A DNA stretch of 13,763 nucleotides from Aeromicrobium sp. (lineage in GTDB: Bacteria > Actinomycetota > Actinomycetes > Propionibacteriales > Nocardioidaceae). Position 1 is the stretch's first letter. Each line of letters opens with the position of its first letter. The stretch covers positions 1-13,763 of the forward strand of contig JALRKU010000373.1 in NCBI GenBank assembly GCA_023254755.1. Reading direction: 5' to 3'. The translations under genes were made by a program, and so were the position numbers. The notes under the pieces were generated by a model that was not told where the DNA came from, searched no databases, and saw only the letters and a list, made by a program, of their open reading frames with translations. Positions 6,047 through 13,332 of the stretch are shown piece by piece.

Positions 6047-6616
6047 ATGGACGTGCTCCGCGGTCGTCTGCTCGTCGCCACCCCGGCGATCGAGTCCGGT
6101 CCGTTCCGGCGCAGCGTCGTGTACCTGCTGGACCACGACGGCGACGGGGCCCTGGGAGTCATCGTCAACCGGCCGACGGATGCCGACGTCGACGCCGTGC
6201 TGCCGGAGTGGGCCGGTCTCGTGGCCGCGCCCGACTGCCTGTTCGAGGGCGGTCCCGTTCAGACCGACAGCGCGTTGGGGGTCGCACTGGTGCGCGACGA
6301 CGTGCCGGCCGCTGACGGTGCACCGGGCGCCGTGACGTGGCGCCCGCTGTCGGGCCGCGTCGGTCTGGTGGACCTCGACGGGCCCGTGCCGGCGGTCGGC
6401 GAGCTCGCCGGCCTCCGCGTCTTCGCGGGGTACGCCGGGTGGGCGCCCGGCCAGCTCGAGGACGAGATCGCCGAAGGCTCGTGGCTGGTCGTCGACGCCG
6501 TCGACGCCGACGTGGTGTCGCCCCAGCCCGAGACGCTGTGGCACGAGGTGATGCGCCGTCAGAGCGGCGATCTGCGCTACTGGGCCACGTTCCCGTCCGA
6601 CCCCGCCACGAACTGA
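6047..6616 (+). CDS. yqgE: YqgE/AlgH family protein (DUF179)
   Basis: A 189-residue cytoplasmic protein of the YqgE/AlgH family; the biochemical function is unsettled, although AlgH has been linked to alginate regulation in Pseudomonas. Family landmarks: RGRLLVATPAI (5-15), FRRSVVYLLDHD (20-31), GVIVNRP (37-43), GGPV (68-71), GYAGWAPGQLEDEI (128-141) and a C-terminal LWHEVMRRQSGDLRYWATFPSDP. Length and motif order match the family throughout, so the gene is intact. The ATG at 6047 begins exactly at the family's usual RGRLL start and follows a -10-like hexamer without a Shine-Dalgarno sequence. It is divergent from a MerR regulator and is followed after 35 nt by a DUF3039 gene and a helicase. 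I recall this neighbourhood from other actinobacteria. Confidence 0.95.
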   Translation: MDVLRGRLLVATPAIESGPFRRSVVYLLDHDGDGALGVIVNRPTDADVDAVLPEWAGLVAAPDCLFEGGPVQTDSALGVALVRDDVPAADGAPGAVTWRPLSGRVGLVDLDGPVPAVGELAGLRVFAGYAGWAPGQLEDEIAEGSWLVVDAVDADVVSPQPETLWHEVMRRQSGDLRYWATFPSDPATN

Positions 6617-6639
6617 CCCGACCCGTCGCGGGCCGCGGG

Positions 6640-6645
6640 TACGAT
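6640..6645 (+). promoter_or_regulatory. -10 hexamer TACGAT before the DUF3039 gene
   Basis: TACGAT matches the TANNAT pattern and ends 6 nt before the GTG at 6652, with no Shine-Dalgarno sequence. It would start a leaderless message covering the DUF3039 and helicase genes. No -35 at proper spacing was found. Confidence 0.5.
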
Positions 6646-6651
6646 GGCCGC

Positions 6652-6921
6652 GTGGGATTCTTCGGGAGAGGCACGCAGACCGTCACCGACGAGCGCACCG
6701 ACCTGCGCACCGAGGAGGGCGACCACGAACGGTTCTCCCACTACGTCCCGAAGGACGAGCTGACCGAGGCCATCGTCATGGGGCATCCGGTCGTCGCCCT
6801 GTGCGGCAAGGTGTGGACCCCCAGCCGCGACCCGCAGCGCTTCCCCGTGTGCCCGGAGTGCAAGGAGATCTGGGAGAGCATGGACCCCGGCGACGACGCG
6901 GGAGACGGATCGGGTGAGTAG
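6652..6921 (+). CDS. DUF3039 small zinc-ribbon-like protein
   Basis: An 89-residue protein of the actinobacterial DUF3039 family, function unknown. The core is HERFSHYVPKDELTEAIVMG, then HPVVALCGKVWTPSRDP and FPVCPECKEIWE. Cys51, Cys67 and Cys70 (the last two a CxxC pair), with His25, His30 or His45 nearby, look like a zinc-binding fold, but the ligand set is inferred. The C-terminus is acidic (DPGDDAGDGSGE). The GTG at 6652 gives MGFFGRG and lies 6 nt after TACGAT, which fits a leaderless start; no alternative start lies closer to the conserved core. The 3' end overlaps the helicase start by 8 nt, so the two are translationally coupled and probably act together. A helicase accessory or substrate-binding role is a guess from this coupling. 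Confidence 0.88.
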   Translation: MGFFGRGTQTVTDERTDLRTEEGDHERFSHYVPKDELTEAIVMGHPVVALCGKVWTPSRDPQRFPVCPECKEIWESMDPGDDAGDGSGE

Positions 6922-8611
6922 CGGCCAGGCCCTCCGGACCTGGCAGCGCGAGGCATTCGACCTCTACCAGCGCACGCGACCACGCGACTTCCTCACGGTC
7001 GCCACGCCAGGTGCGGGCAAGACGACGTTCGCCCTGACGATCGCGGCCGACCTGATGGCTCGGGGCGAGATCGACCGCGTGGTGGTGGTCGCGCCGACCG
7101 ATCACCTCAAGACCCAGTGGGCCGTCGCCGCTGCGCGCGTGGGGCTGCCGATCGACCCGCAGCTGTCCGTGCACGGAGTGCTCGCCCCGGACTTCGTCGG
7201 GTTCGCGGTCACCTACGCGGGTCTCGCGGTCGCACCCCACGCGTTCCACGTGCGCATCGCAGGTCGACGCACCCTGGTGATCCTCGACGAGGTCCACCAC
7301 GCGGGTGACGCGCTCGCCTGGGGCGACGCCGTCGACGAGGCGTGCGACCCGGCCGTCCGTCGTCTGCTGCTGACCGGCACCCCGTTCCGCTCCGACGACA
7401 ACCCCATCCCGTTCGTGCGCTACGAGGTCGGCGACGACGGCTCGCTCACCAGTGCCGCCGACTACACGTACGGCTACGGCTCGGCCCTTCGCGACGGCGT
7501 CGTGCGCCCGGTCCTGTTCATGGCGTACTCGGGCGAGATGCACTGGCGCACGCGGGCCGGCGACGAGGTCGCGGCCCGGCTGGGCGAGGCCCTCGACCGC
7601 GAGGCCACCGCCCAGGCGCTCCGCACGGCGCTCGACCCGCACGGTGCCTGGATGCACGAGGTCCTCACGGCGGCCCACCGCCGACTCCTCGAGGTCCGTC
7701 GCGACGTGCCCGACGCGGGCGGTCTGGTCATCGCCGGTGACCAGGACACGGCGCGCGACTACGCGGCGCTCCTGCGCGACCTCACGGGAGAGGACGCCAC
7801 GCTCGTGCTGTCCGACGAGGCCGGGAGCAGCGCACGCATCGCGGAGTTCGCCCGGGGCACGAGCGCGTGGATGGTGGCCGTGCGCATGGTGAGCGAGGGC
7901 GTCGACGTGCCGCGCCTGTCGGTCGGCGTCTACGCCACGCCGACCTCGACCCCGTTGTACTTCGCCCAGGCCATCGGCCGCTTCGTGCGTGCGCGTCGCA
8001 AGGGCGAGACCGCCACGATCTTCCTGCCGAGCATCCCGCGGCTGCTCGGGCTCGCCTCCGAGCTCGAGATCGAGCGCGACCACGTGATCGGCCGGCCGGT
8101 CAAGGACGAGGCCGACCTGTTCGCGGCCGAGGCCGAGATGCTGGCCAGGGCGAACGCCGAGGAGAAGGCCTCCGACGAGCTGCTCGGCAGCTTCGCCGCC
8201 CTGAACAGCGACGCCGCGTTCGACCGGGTGGTCTACGACGGCACCGAGTTCCACGGCGACTACGACCGCCTCACCGACGACGAGGGCGAGCTGGACTTCC
8301 TGGGCATCCCCGGCCTGCTGGAGCCCGACCAGGTCGCCGACCTGCTGCGGCGCTCGCGGTCCTCGCGGCACGACCAGGTGCGGGCCCAAGAGATCGCCGA
8401 GGACGCCGTCTTCGCGCGCCGCGACGACCTGCGTCGCGAGCTGCACGGTCTGGTGGGGGCGTGGCACCACCGCACGGGAGAGCCGCACGGCGTCATCCAC
8501 AACCGCCTCCGGCAGGCCTGCGGCGGTCCCGCCGCGCCGCAGGCCTCGGCCGAGCAGCTCCAGAAGCGGATCGACCTGGTCCGCCAGTGGGCCACCCGCG
8601 CGTCGGGCTGA
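6914..8611 (+). CDS. XPB-like DEAD/DEAH-box ATP-dependent helicase
   Basis: A 565-residue superfamily 2 helicase of the ResIII/XPB-like type. Motifs: early Q-type LRTWQREAF (7-15), Walker A ATPGAGKT (30-37), motif Ia VVVAPTDHLKTQW, motif II DEVHH (125-129), motif III LTGTPF (153-158), a second RecA domain with LVIAGDQDTARDYA, motif V MVSEGVDVPRLSVGVYAT, and motif VI QAIGRFVRARR (352-362) with arginine fingers. All catalytic motifs are present, so an active ATPase is expected. The last 150 residues (DFLGIPGLLEPDQVADLLRRS onward) are an uncharacterised helical tail that may hold the substrate. The GTG at 6914 overlaps the DUF3039 gene by 8 nt and has GGGAG (6900-6904) 9 nt upstream. The role is likely DNA or RNA remodelling or repair; substrate unknown. 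It could be mistaken for a restriction-type helicase, but there is no nuclease or methylase gene nearby. Confidence 0.93.
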   Translation: MSSGQALRTWQREAFDLYQRTRPRDFLTVATPGAGKTTFALTIAADLMARGEIDRVVVVAPTDHLKTQWAVAAARVGLPIDPQLSVHGVLAPDFVGFAVTYAGLAVAPHAFHVRIAGRRTLVILDEVHHAGDALAWGDAVDEACDPAVRRLLLTGTPFRSDDNPIPFVRYEVGDDGSLTSAADYTYGYGSALRDGVVRPVLFMAYSGEMHWRTRAGDEVAARLGEALDREATAQALRTALDPHGAWMHEVLTAAHRRLLEVRRDVPDAGGLVIAGDQDTARDYAALLRDLTGEDATLVLSDEAGSSARIAEFARGTSAWMVAVRMVSEGVDVPRLSVGVYATPTSTPLYFAQAIGRFVRARRKGETATIFLPSIPRLLGLASELEIERDHVIGRPVKDEADLFAAEAEMLARANAEEKASDELLGSFAALNSDAAFDRVVYDGTEFHGDYDRLTDDEGELDFLGIPGLLEPDQVADLLRRSRSSRHDQVRAQEIAEDAVFARRDDLRRELHGLVGAWHHRTGEPHGVIHNRLRQACGGPAAPQASAEQLQKRIDLVRQWATRASG

Positions 8612-8652
8612 CGTCCCGCGCGCCGTGCCGTTCGTCGATCGCCGGCGGGACG
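8612..8652 (+). terminator. Possible terminator hairpin after the helicase gene
   Basis: CGTCCCGC (8612-8619) and GCGGGACG (8645-8652) form a perfect 8-bp GC-rich stem beginning right after the stop codon. The 25-nt loop is long and there is no T-tract, so this is a weak call. Confidence 0.3.
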
Positions 8653-8666
8653 ACGCGTCGACCCCG

Positions 8667-8672
8667 TAGGTT
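8667..8672 (+). promoter_or_regulatory. Possible -10 (TAGGTT) for the esterase gene
   Basis: TAGGTT fits TANNNT and lies 50 nt before the GTG at 8717. This would give a leader of about 40 nt containing the GGAGG at 8707-8711. The surrounding DNA has interrupted inverted repeats (CGACCC/GGGTCG and ACGCGT/ACGCGT) that may bind a regulator. No -35 was recognised. Confidence 0.3.
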
Positions 8673-8716
8673 GGGTCGTCGACACGCGTCGGTGCCGCGC
8701 CGACTCGGAGGAAGGT

Positions 8717-9676
8717 GTGCCGGTGAACGCCGACGACTGGTCCGCGATGGCTCGACGCACCCGACTGTTCGCCAGGTTCCTGAAGCTGGTCGACAAGGGC
8801 ATCGAGGAGGTCGGCGATCTCTCCGCCCACCGGGCCGAGCGGCCGCGCCTGCAGTCCTCGGCCATCGGACGTCGGATCTTCGGCGCCGTGGCCGACGGCG
8901 TGGTGACCGACGAGCTCGAGATCGACGGCCGTCGTGCAGTGGTGCACCGGCCGGCGGAGTCCGTCGGGCCCCTCCCGGTCGTCGTGAGCTACCACGGTGG
9001 CGGATGGGTGCAGGGCAACCCCGAGCAGTCGCAGTGGCTGACGAGCCAGGTCGCCGCTCGGGTCGGCGCCATCGTGGTCTCACCGGTCTACCGCCTGGCC
9101 CCGGAGCATCCGTTCCCCGCTGCGACCGACGACGCTTGGTCCGCTCTCACCTGGGTCGCCGAGCACGCGGTCGAGCTCGGAGGCGACCCGGACCGTCTGG
9201 CCGTCATGGGCGACAGCGCCGGCGGCAACCTCGCGGCCGTCACGGCGCTGCGGGCCCGCGACGAGGGCGGCCCTGCCCTGCGTGCCCAGGTGCTCGTCTA
9301 TCCCGCGGTCGAGATGTACGACACGTATCCGTCGGAGGTGCGCCTCGCCGACGCGCCCGTCCTGACGTCGGCCAACATGAGGGCGTTCGTCCGGCTCTAC
9401 CTCGGGGACCAGTACGGCACCGAGAGCCCGACCGCCTCGCCGCTGCGCGCCGCGTCGTTGGCCGGCCTCCCGCCCGCCTTCGTGCTCACGGCGCAGCTCG
9501 ACCCGCTCCTCGACAACGGCGCCCGGTACCGCGACGCGCTCGAGGCGGCCGGCACGTCGGTCCGCTACGTCGAGTACCCCGGCGCGATCCACGGCTTCAT
9601 GAGCCTGCCGGGCGTCGTGCCGGTCGCCGCCACTGCGCTCGACGACGTGGTCGAGACCCTCCGCGAGCTGCTCTGA
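8717..9676 (+). CDS. Hormone-sensitive-lipase-type alpha/beta hydrolase (esterase)
   Basis: A 319-residue esterase of the alpha/beta-hydrolase fold, family IV (HSL-type, Abhydrolase_3), expected to hydrolyse carboxyl esters of short to medium acyl chains or related substrates. The oxyanion-hole motif YHGGGW has His93-Gly96; the nucleophile elbow GDSAGGN places the catalytic Ser at 167; Asp262 in DPLLDNG and His292 in IHGFM complete the triad. SPVYRLAPEHPFPAA is the classic family segment between them. An N-terminal cap of about 75 residues is polar and has no signal peptide, so the enzyme is cytoplasmic. The GTG at 8717 has GGAGG (8707-8711) 5 nt upstream, preferred over the GTG at 8723. It is followed after 108 nt by a DUF2236 gene with its own operator-like site, so co-transcription is uncertain. 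The natural substrate cannot be read from sequence. Confidence 0.94.
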   Translation: MPVNADDWSAMARRTRLFARFLKLVDKGIEEVGDLSAHRAERPRLQSSAIGRRIFGAVADGVVTDELEIDGRRAVVHRPAESVGPLPVVVSYHGGGWVQGNPEQSQWLTSQVAARVGAIVVSPVYRLAPEHPFPAATDDAWSALTWVAEHAVELGGDPDRLAVMGDSAGGNLAAVTALRARDEGGPALRAQVLVYPAVEMYDTYPSEVRLADAPVLTSANMRAFVRLYLGDQYGTESPTASPLRAASLAGLPPAFVLTAQLDPLLDNGARYRDALEAAGTSVRYVEYPGAIHGFMSLPGVVPVAATALDDVVETLRELL

Positions 9677-9749
9677 ACCGCTGGTCGCGGGCTGTCGGGA
9701 GATCCGGCGTTGGCTGCCCGGGTGCCGGGTGAGTCGCGCGTCGAGGGGA

Positions 9750-9778
9750 TTGTGACAGTACTGCTGTCACGATACTGT
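9750..9778 (+). promoter_or_regulatory. Candidate promoter of the DUF2236 gene
   Basis: TTGTGA (9750-9755) and TACTGT (9773-9778) are 17 bp apart. The -10 ends 6 nt before the ATG at 9785, giving a leaderless start. The operator-like palindrome at 9752-9770 covers the -35 and the spacer. Confidence 0.45.
9752..9770 (+). promoter_or_regulatory. Perfect 19-bp operator-like palindrome before the DUF2236 gene
   Basis: GTGACAG (9752-9758) and CTGTCAC (9764-9770) are exact reverse complements around TACTG. The 9-mer TGACAGTAC (9753-9761) is identical to 4495-4503 in the TetR operator region. TACTG recurs at 9773, overlapping the putative -10. Its position suits a repressor site, possibly for the TetR encoded at 3763-4422. 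Confidence 0.6.
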
Positions 9779-9784
9779 CGCGTC

Positions 9785-10678
9785 ATGAGGCGAGACCACT
9801 GGCAGCGCGAGATCGCGAAGCTCGATCCCGACACCGACTACGAGCAGATCTCCCGGATCGTCGCGCAGCACGAGTTCCCGTGGGACTCGCAGCAGGCGCT
9901 GAGCTTCGCGCTGTTCCGCACGTACGCCGTGCCCTCGATCGGCCGGCTGCTGTACGACACCGGGCAGTTCACCGAGGACGTCCAGCGGCGCCACGACGAC
10001 ACGGCCCTGCTGCTGGAGGACATCGCCGACAAGGGCATGGAGTCCCGCGAGGGGCGCGCCGGCATCCGGCGGATGAACCAGATGCACGGCAGCTACGACA
10101 TCAGCAACGACGACATGCTCTACGTGCTGTCGACGTTCGTCGTCAGCCCCATCCGGTGGATCGAGGCCTACGGGTGGCGCCAGGGCACCGAGGCCGAGCG
10201 GCTTGCGGCCGTCCGGTACTACCAGCGCCTGGGTCGGCTGATGGGGATCAAGGGCATCCCCGACACCTACCAGGCGTTCGCCGAGCTGATGGACTCCTAC
10301 GAGCGCCGGACCTACGTGTTCGATCGCAAGGCGCGAGCCGTCGCCGACTCGACGCTCGACCTGTTCGTGACGTTCTACCCTCGACCGCTGCGGCGCCAGA
10401 TGCGCAGGTTCGCCATCGCGCTGCTCGACGACCACCTGCGCGAGACCTTCGGCTACGACCGACCGTCGCCGCTCATGTCACGTCTCGCGCACGGCTCGCT
10501 CCGGCTCCGCGGCCGGCTGATCCGGCACTTCCCGGCGCGCCGCAGGCCGTCGCTGCTGAAGAACACGCACCGCATCCGCAGCTACCCGAACGGCTACCTC
10601 ATCGAGCACCTGGGCACGTTCCCCGAGACGATGCCGGACCTCCCGGAGCATCCGTCGGTCGCGACCGCGGCGGGGTGA
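9785..10678 (+). CDS. DUF2236 / MpaB-type oxygenase-like protein
   Basis: A 297-residue protein matching the DUF2236 family (MpaB/rubber-oxygenase catalytic domain type). Characterised relatives include the latex-clearing haem dioxygenase Lcp and the fungal enzyme MpaB, which cleave isoprenoid chains. Visible family features: early FPWDSQQALSFALFRTYAVPSIGRLL, the conserved RRMNQMHGSY (95-104) with His101 as the expected haem-ligand region, DMLYVLSTFVVSPIRWIE, a central YYQRLGRLMGIKGIP, and FYPRPLRRQMRRFAIALLDD. There is no signal peptide or TM helix of note. The ATG at 9785 lies 6 nt after TACTGT; an upstream in-frame extension to 9710 crosses the palindrome and is unlikely to be translated. 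The substrate is unknown; the neighbouring esterase suggests lipid or isoprenoid-ester metabolism, but that is conjecture. Haem binding is inferred from the family. Confidence 0.88.
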   Translation: MRRDHWQREIAKLDPDTDYEQISRIVAQHEFPWDSQQALSFALFRTYAVPSIGRLLYDTGQFTEDVQRRHDDTALLLEDIADKGMESREGRAGIRRMNQMHGSYDISNDDMLYVLSTFVVSPIRWIEAYGWRQGTEAERLAAVRYYQRLGRLMGIKGIPDTYQAFAELMDSYERRTYVFDRKARAVADSTLDLFVTFYPRPLRRQMRRFAIALLDDHLRETFGYDRPSPLMSRLAHGSLRLRGRLIRHFPARRRPSLLKNTHRIRSYPNGYLIEHLGTFPETMPDLPEHPSVATAAG

Positions 10679-10756
10679 CCGCGAGCGGCGCCGACCCGGG
10701 AACGTGACCTGGACCACATCCGGTCGTTGGGCAGGGCAGCCATCGGGGGAGTCAGC

Positions 10757-10762
10757 AGGAGG
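10757..10762 (+). promoter_or_regulatory. Shine-Dalgarno AGGAGG deciding the M19-like start
   Basis: A perfect AGGAGG ends 4 nt before the GTG at 10767. Starting there puts the signal peptide right at the N-terminus, so this site decides the start over the longer open frame from 10704. Confidence 0.7.
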
Positions 10763-10766
10763 ATCC

Positions 10767-13286
10767 GTGCCCACACGTCCTGAGCGACGCCTGCTGTGGC
10801 CGATCGCGCTCGTCGTCGCCTCGTTCGTCGTCACGGCCGCGGCGTTCCCCGCGTACGCCTCGTGGACCGAGCGGTTCCACGGCGAGAAGCCGTCGGTCGC
10901 GGCGCCGGTCGTCGTCGACGAGTCCGAGCCCCACACCCACGGCACCGACGCCACGTCGAAGAACGCGCTGTCGCAGTCCAGCGCTGCCGGGACCGCCGAG
11001 GCGCAGGAGACGACCACGATCAACCAGCGACTGTCGGGCAACGGCTCGGTGGTCGCGCAGCGGCAGGAGGCCGACCCGCGCCTCGTCCCCGCGGCGTCGC
11101 CCGCCCCACGGGCGACGGTTCCTGCCGACCGGTACGCGATGGCGGGTGGCTGCTACGCGCTGCGCGCCCCGAGCGGCCGGTGGCTCGCGACGGCCCTGGG
11201 CGGCCGGTACGCCGCCACGACCACCGACGCCGCGAGAGCCGCGCCGCTGTGGTTCCAGGCCACCGACCTCGGGGTGTACCTGCTCTACGGCACGAGGAGG
11301 ACCGTCATCGACAGCGGGCTGCTCGGCGTCGCCGACGCCGGCAGGCCGCGCCCCTCGTCGGAGTGGACCGTCGAGCAGCGCGACGGGGGCTTCACCTTCG
11401 TGCAGGGCGGCAAGGGTCTCGTGGTCGGCGCCGGAGGGTCGCTGACCCGCGCCACGACGCCCGACGTCTTCACGCTGCGGACGACGTCCGGCTGCGCCGA
11501 GTACCCCGAGATCGACGTGAACGTCCAGGGCGCACCGTTCACCGGTGCCTCGCCGTTCCAGGAGGTCCGCGGCTACATCGACGGACACACCCACGGCATG
11601 GCGTTCGAGTTCCTGGGCGGGTCGGTGCACTGCGGCCGGCCGTGGCACAAGTACGGGGTGGCCTACGCGCTGCGGGACTGCCCCGACCACTCGCTCACCG
11701 CAGGTGCCGGGGCGCTGCTCGAGAACGCGCTGAAGGGTGGGCTGCCGGTCGGGCTGCACGACACCGTCGGCTGGCCGACGTTCACGGACTGGCCCGCGCC
11801 GGACTCGCTGACCCACGAGGGCACCTACTACAAGTGGATCGAGCGGTCGTGGCGCGGCGGGCAGCGCATCCTGGTGAACCTGTTCGTCGAGAACAACCAG
11901 CTGTGCCAGGTGTACCCGCTCAAGCGGAACTCGTGCGACGACATGGAGTCCATCCGGCTGCAGGCCAAGGACATCCGCGATCTCGAGCGCTACATCGACG
12001 CGCAGAACGGCGGGCCCGGCAAGGGCTGGTTCCGGATCGTCACGTCTCCGTGGGAGGCACGCAGGGTCATCAACTCGGGCCAGCTGGCGGTGGTCCTGGG
12101 CATCGAGACCAGCGTGCCGTTCGGGTGCTCGACGAACCTCGACCGGCCCGAGTGCTCGGCGCAGCAGATCGACCAGCAGCTCGACGAGGTCCACGACCTC
12201 GGTGTGCGCCAGATGGAGCTCGTCAACAAGTTCGACAACGCGCTGGCCGGCGTCGCCGGTGACACCGGCACGGTCGCACCGCTGATCAACGCCGCCAACT
12301 TCCTCGAGACGGGGTCGTTCTGGGACATGCGGACCTGCAAGGACCCGCAGACCGAGGACCACGACAACGCGCAGATCACCCTGCCGACCGTGGTGCCGGA
12401 GCAGGATGCGCTGTTCGGTGCGATCGCGTCGCTGTACCTGCCGCTCAAGCTCCCGCTGTACGCGTCGGGGCCGCACTGCAACGACCGTGGCCTGACCACG
12501 TTGGGCGACCACACCATCACGCAGCTGGCCGAGCGCGGCATGATCTTCGACCCCGACCACATGAGCGTGAAGGCCCGGCAGCAGGCCCTCGACGTGACCG
12601 AGCGCCTCGGCCACTCCGGCGTCGTGTCCAGCCACTCCTGGTCGACCCCCGACGCGTACGAGCGGATCTACCGCGCGGGCGGCACCATCACGGCCTACGC
12701 GGGCGACAGCGAGGGCTTCGTCGAGAAGTGGCGCAAGCACCTGACCTGGGCCGACCCCAGGTACTACTTCGGCTTCGGCTACGGGGCCGACATCAACGGG
12801 CTCGGTGCGCAGGGGAGCCCCCGCGGTGCCGACGCCGAGAACCCGGTCACGTACCCGTTCAGAGGACTGGGCGGGGTCACCATCGACCGGCAGGTCAGCG
12901 GCGAGCGCACGTACGACGTCAACGTCGACGGCGTCGCGCACTACGGCCTCTATCCCGACTGGATCGAGGACCTGCGTCGTCAGGGCGGCGACGCGATCGT
13001 CGACGACCTGTCGCGCGGGGCCGAGGCCTACCTGCAGACCTGGGAGCGGGCCGAGGGCGTCTCGAACGACGGCTGTCGCGACGCACGCGCGATCAAGCGC
13101 GACAGCACCATCGCGAAGGCGGCCCGCAAGGGCGCCACGGTCGAGCAGGTCCTGCGCGGGGCCGGCCAGCCGCACACCCGCCTCGGCCAGGTGTTCAGCT
13201 ACTGCGCGAAGACCGCGAAGGGCAAGAGGACCACGGTGAAGGTGTCGTTCTCGGCCGCCGGCAAGGTCGTCAGGACCATGACCTGA
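10767..13286 (+). CDS. Large secreted M19-dipeptidase-like metallohydrolase with N-terminal trefoil-like region
   Basis: An 839-residue exported protein. Residues 1-31 form a signal peptide (PTRPERRLLW, hydrophobic core, AYA before the likely cleavage site). A polar Ser/Thr/Ala linker follows. Residues about 115-255 show three repeated CYALRAPSGRWL-like beta units, suggesting a beta-trefoil or ricin-like domain. The TIM-barrel hydrolase resembles renal-dipeptidase (M19) proteins: DGHTH (272-276), GIE with Glu447, DPDHMS with His598, SSHSW with His623, and GADINGLG with Asp675. These match the order of M19 zinc ligands and the active-site Asp, except that the first motif is HTH where M19 has HxD, and the insertions are long. 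Cysteines (e.g. CSTNLDRPEC, CRD, YCAK) suggest disulfides outside the cell. The C-terminal 70 residues are basic. The GTG at 10767 is fixed by AGGAGG. Substrate unknown; peptide or amide hydrolysis is likely. Confidence 0.82.
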   Translation: MPTRPERRLLWPIALVVASFVVTAAAFPAYASWTERFHGEKPSVAAPVVVDESEPHTHGTDATSKNALSQSSAAGTAEAQETTTINQRLSGNGSVVAQRQEADPRLVPAASPAPRATVPADRYAMAGGCYALRAPSGRWLATALGGRYAATTTDAARAAPLWFQATDLGVYLLYGTRRTVIDSGLLGVADAGRPRPSSEWTVEQRDGGFTFVQGGKGLVVGAGGSLTRATTPDVFTLRTTSGCAEYPEIDVNVQGAPFTGASPFQEVRGYIDGHTHGMAFEFLGGSVHCGRPWHKYGVAYALRDCPDHSLTAGAGALLENALKGGLPVGLHDTVGWPTFTDWPAPDSLTHEGTYYKWIERSWRGGQRILVNLFVENNQLCQVYPLKRNSCDDMESIRLQAKDIRDLERYIDAQNGGPGKGWFRIVTSPWEARRVINSGQLAVVLGIETSVPFGCSTNLDRPECSAQQIDQQLDEVHDLGVRQMELVNKFDNALAGVAGDTGTVAPLINAANFLETGSFWDMRTCKDPQTEDHDNAQITLPTVVPEQDALFGAIASLYLPLKLPLYASGPHCNDRGLTTLGDHTITQLAERGMIFDPDHMSVKARQQALDVTERLGHSGVVSSHSWSTPDAYERIYRAGGTITAYAGDSEGFVEKWRKHLTWADPRYYFGFGYGADINGLGAQGSPRGADAENPVTYPFRGLGGVTIDRQVSGERTYDVNVDGVAHYGLYPDWIEDLRRQGGDAIVDDLSRGAEAYLQTWERAEGVSNDGCRDARAIKRDSTIAKAARKGATVEQVLRGAGQPHTRLGQVFSYCAKTAKGKRTTVKVSFSAAGKVVRTMT

Positions 13287-13313
13287 CCAGCGCCGACGTG
13301 GGACGGGGAAGCC

Positions 13314-13319
13314 AGGAGG
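13314..13319 (+). promoter_or_regulatory. Shine-Dalgarno AGGAGG before the LLM oxidoreductase
   Basis: A perfect AGGAGG lies 13 nt before the GTG at 13333 and 22 nt before the GTG at 13342. The spacing is long for either, and the in-between GTG (13328) and TTG (13331) run straight into a TGA. This favours 13333 as the start but leaves doubt. Confidence 0.45.
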
Positions 13320-13332
13320 GCGCCGCGGTGTT

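Noticed and set aside
5204..6544. Extended MerR frame starting at 6544 on the minus strand
   Set aside because: The extra N-terminal part is antisense to yqgE. The MerR helix-turn-helix begins within 8 residues of the ATG at 5974.
6914..8611. Helicase as part of a restriction or phage-defence system
   Set aside because: There is no nuclease, methylase, Argonaute or other defence gene nearby. The neighbours are yqgE and DUF3039, which are conserved chromosomal genes.
6776..8995. A 739-codon minus-strand open frame spanning the helicase and esterase genes
   Set aside because: It crosses two well-supported plus-strand genes and an intergenic region, and its composition is that of an antisense shadow.
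9785..10678. Naming the DUF2236 gene as a rubber oxygenase (lcp)
   Set aside because: Only family-level motifs are visible. There is no secretion signal as in Lcp, and the family has many members of unknown substrate.
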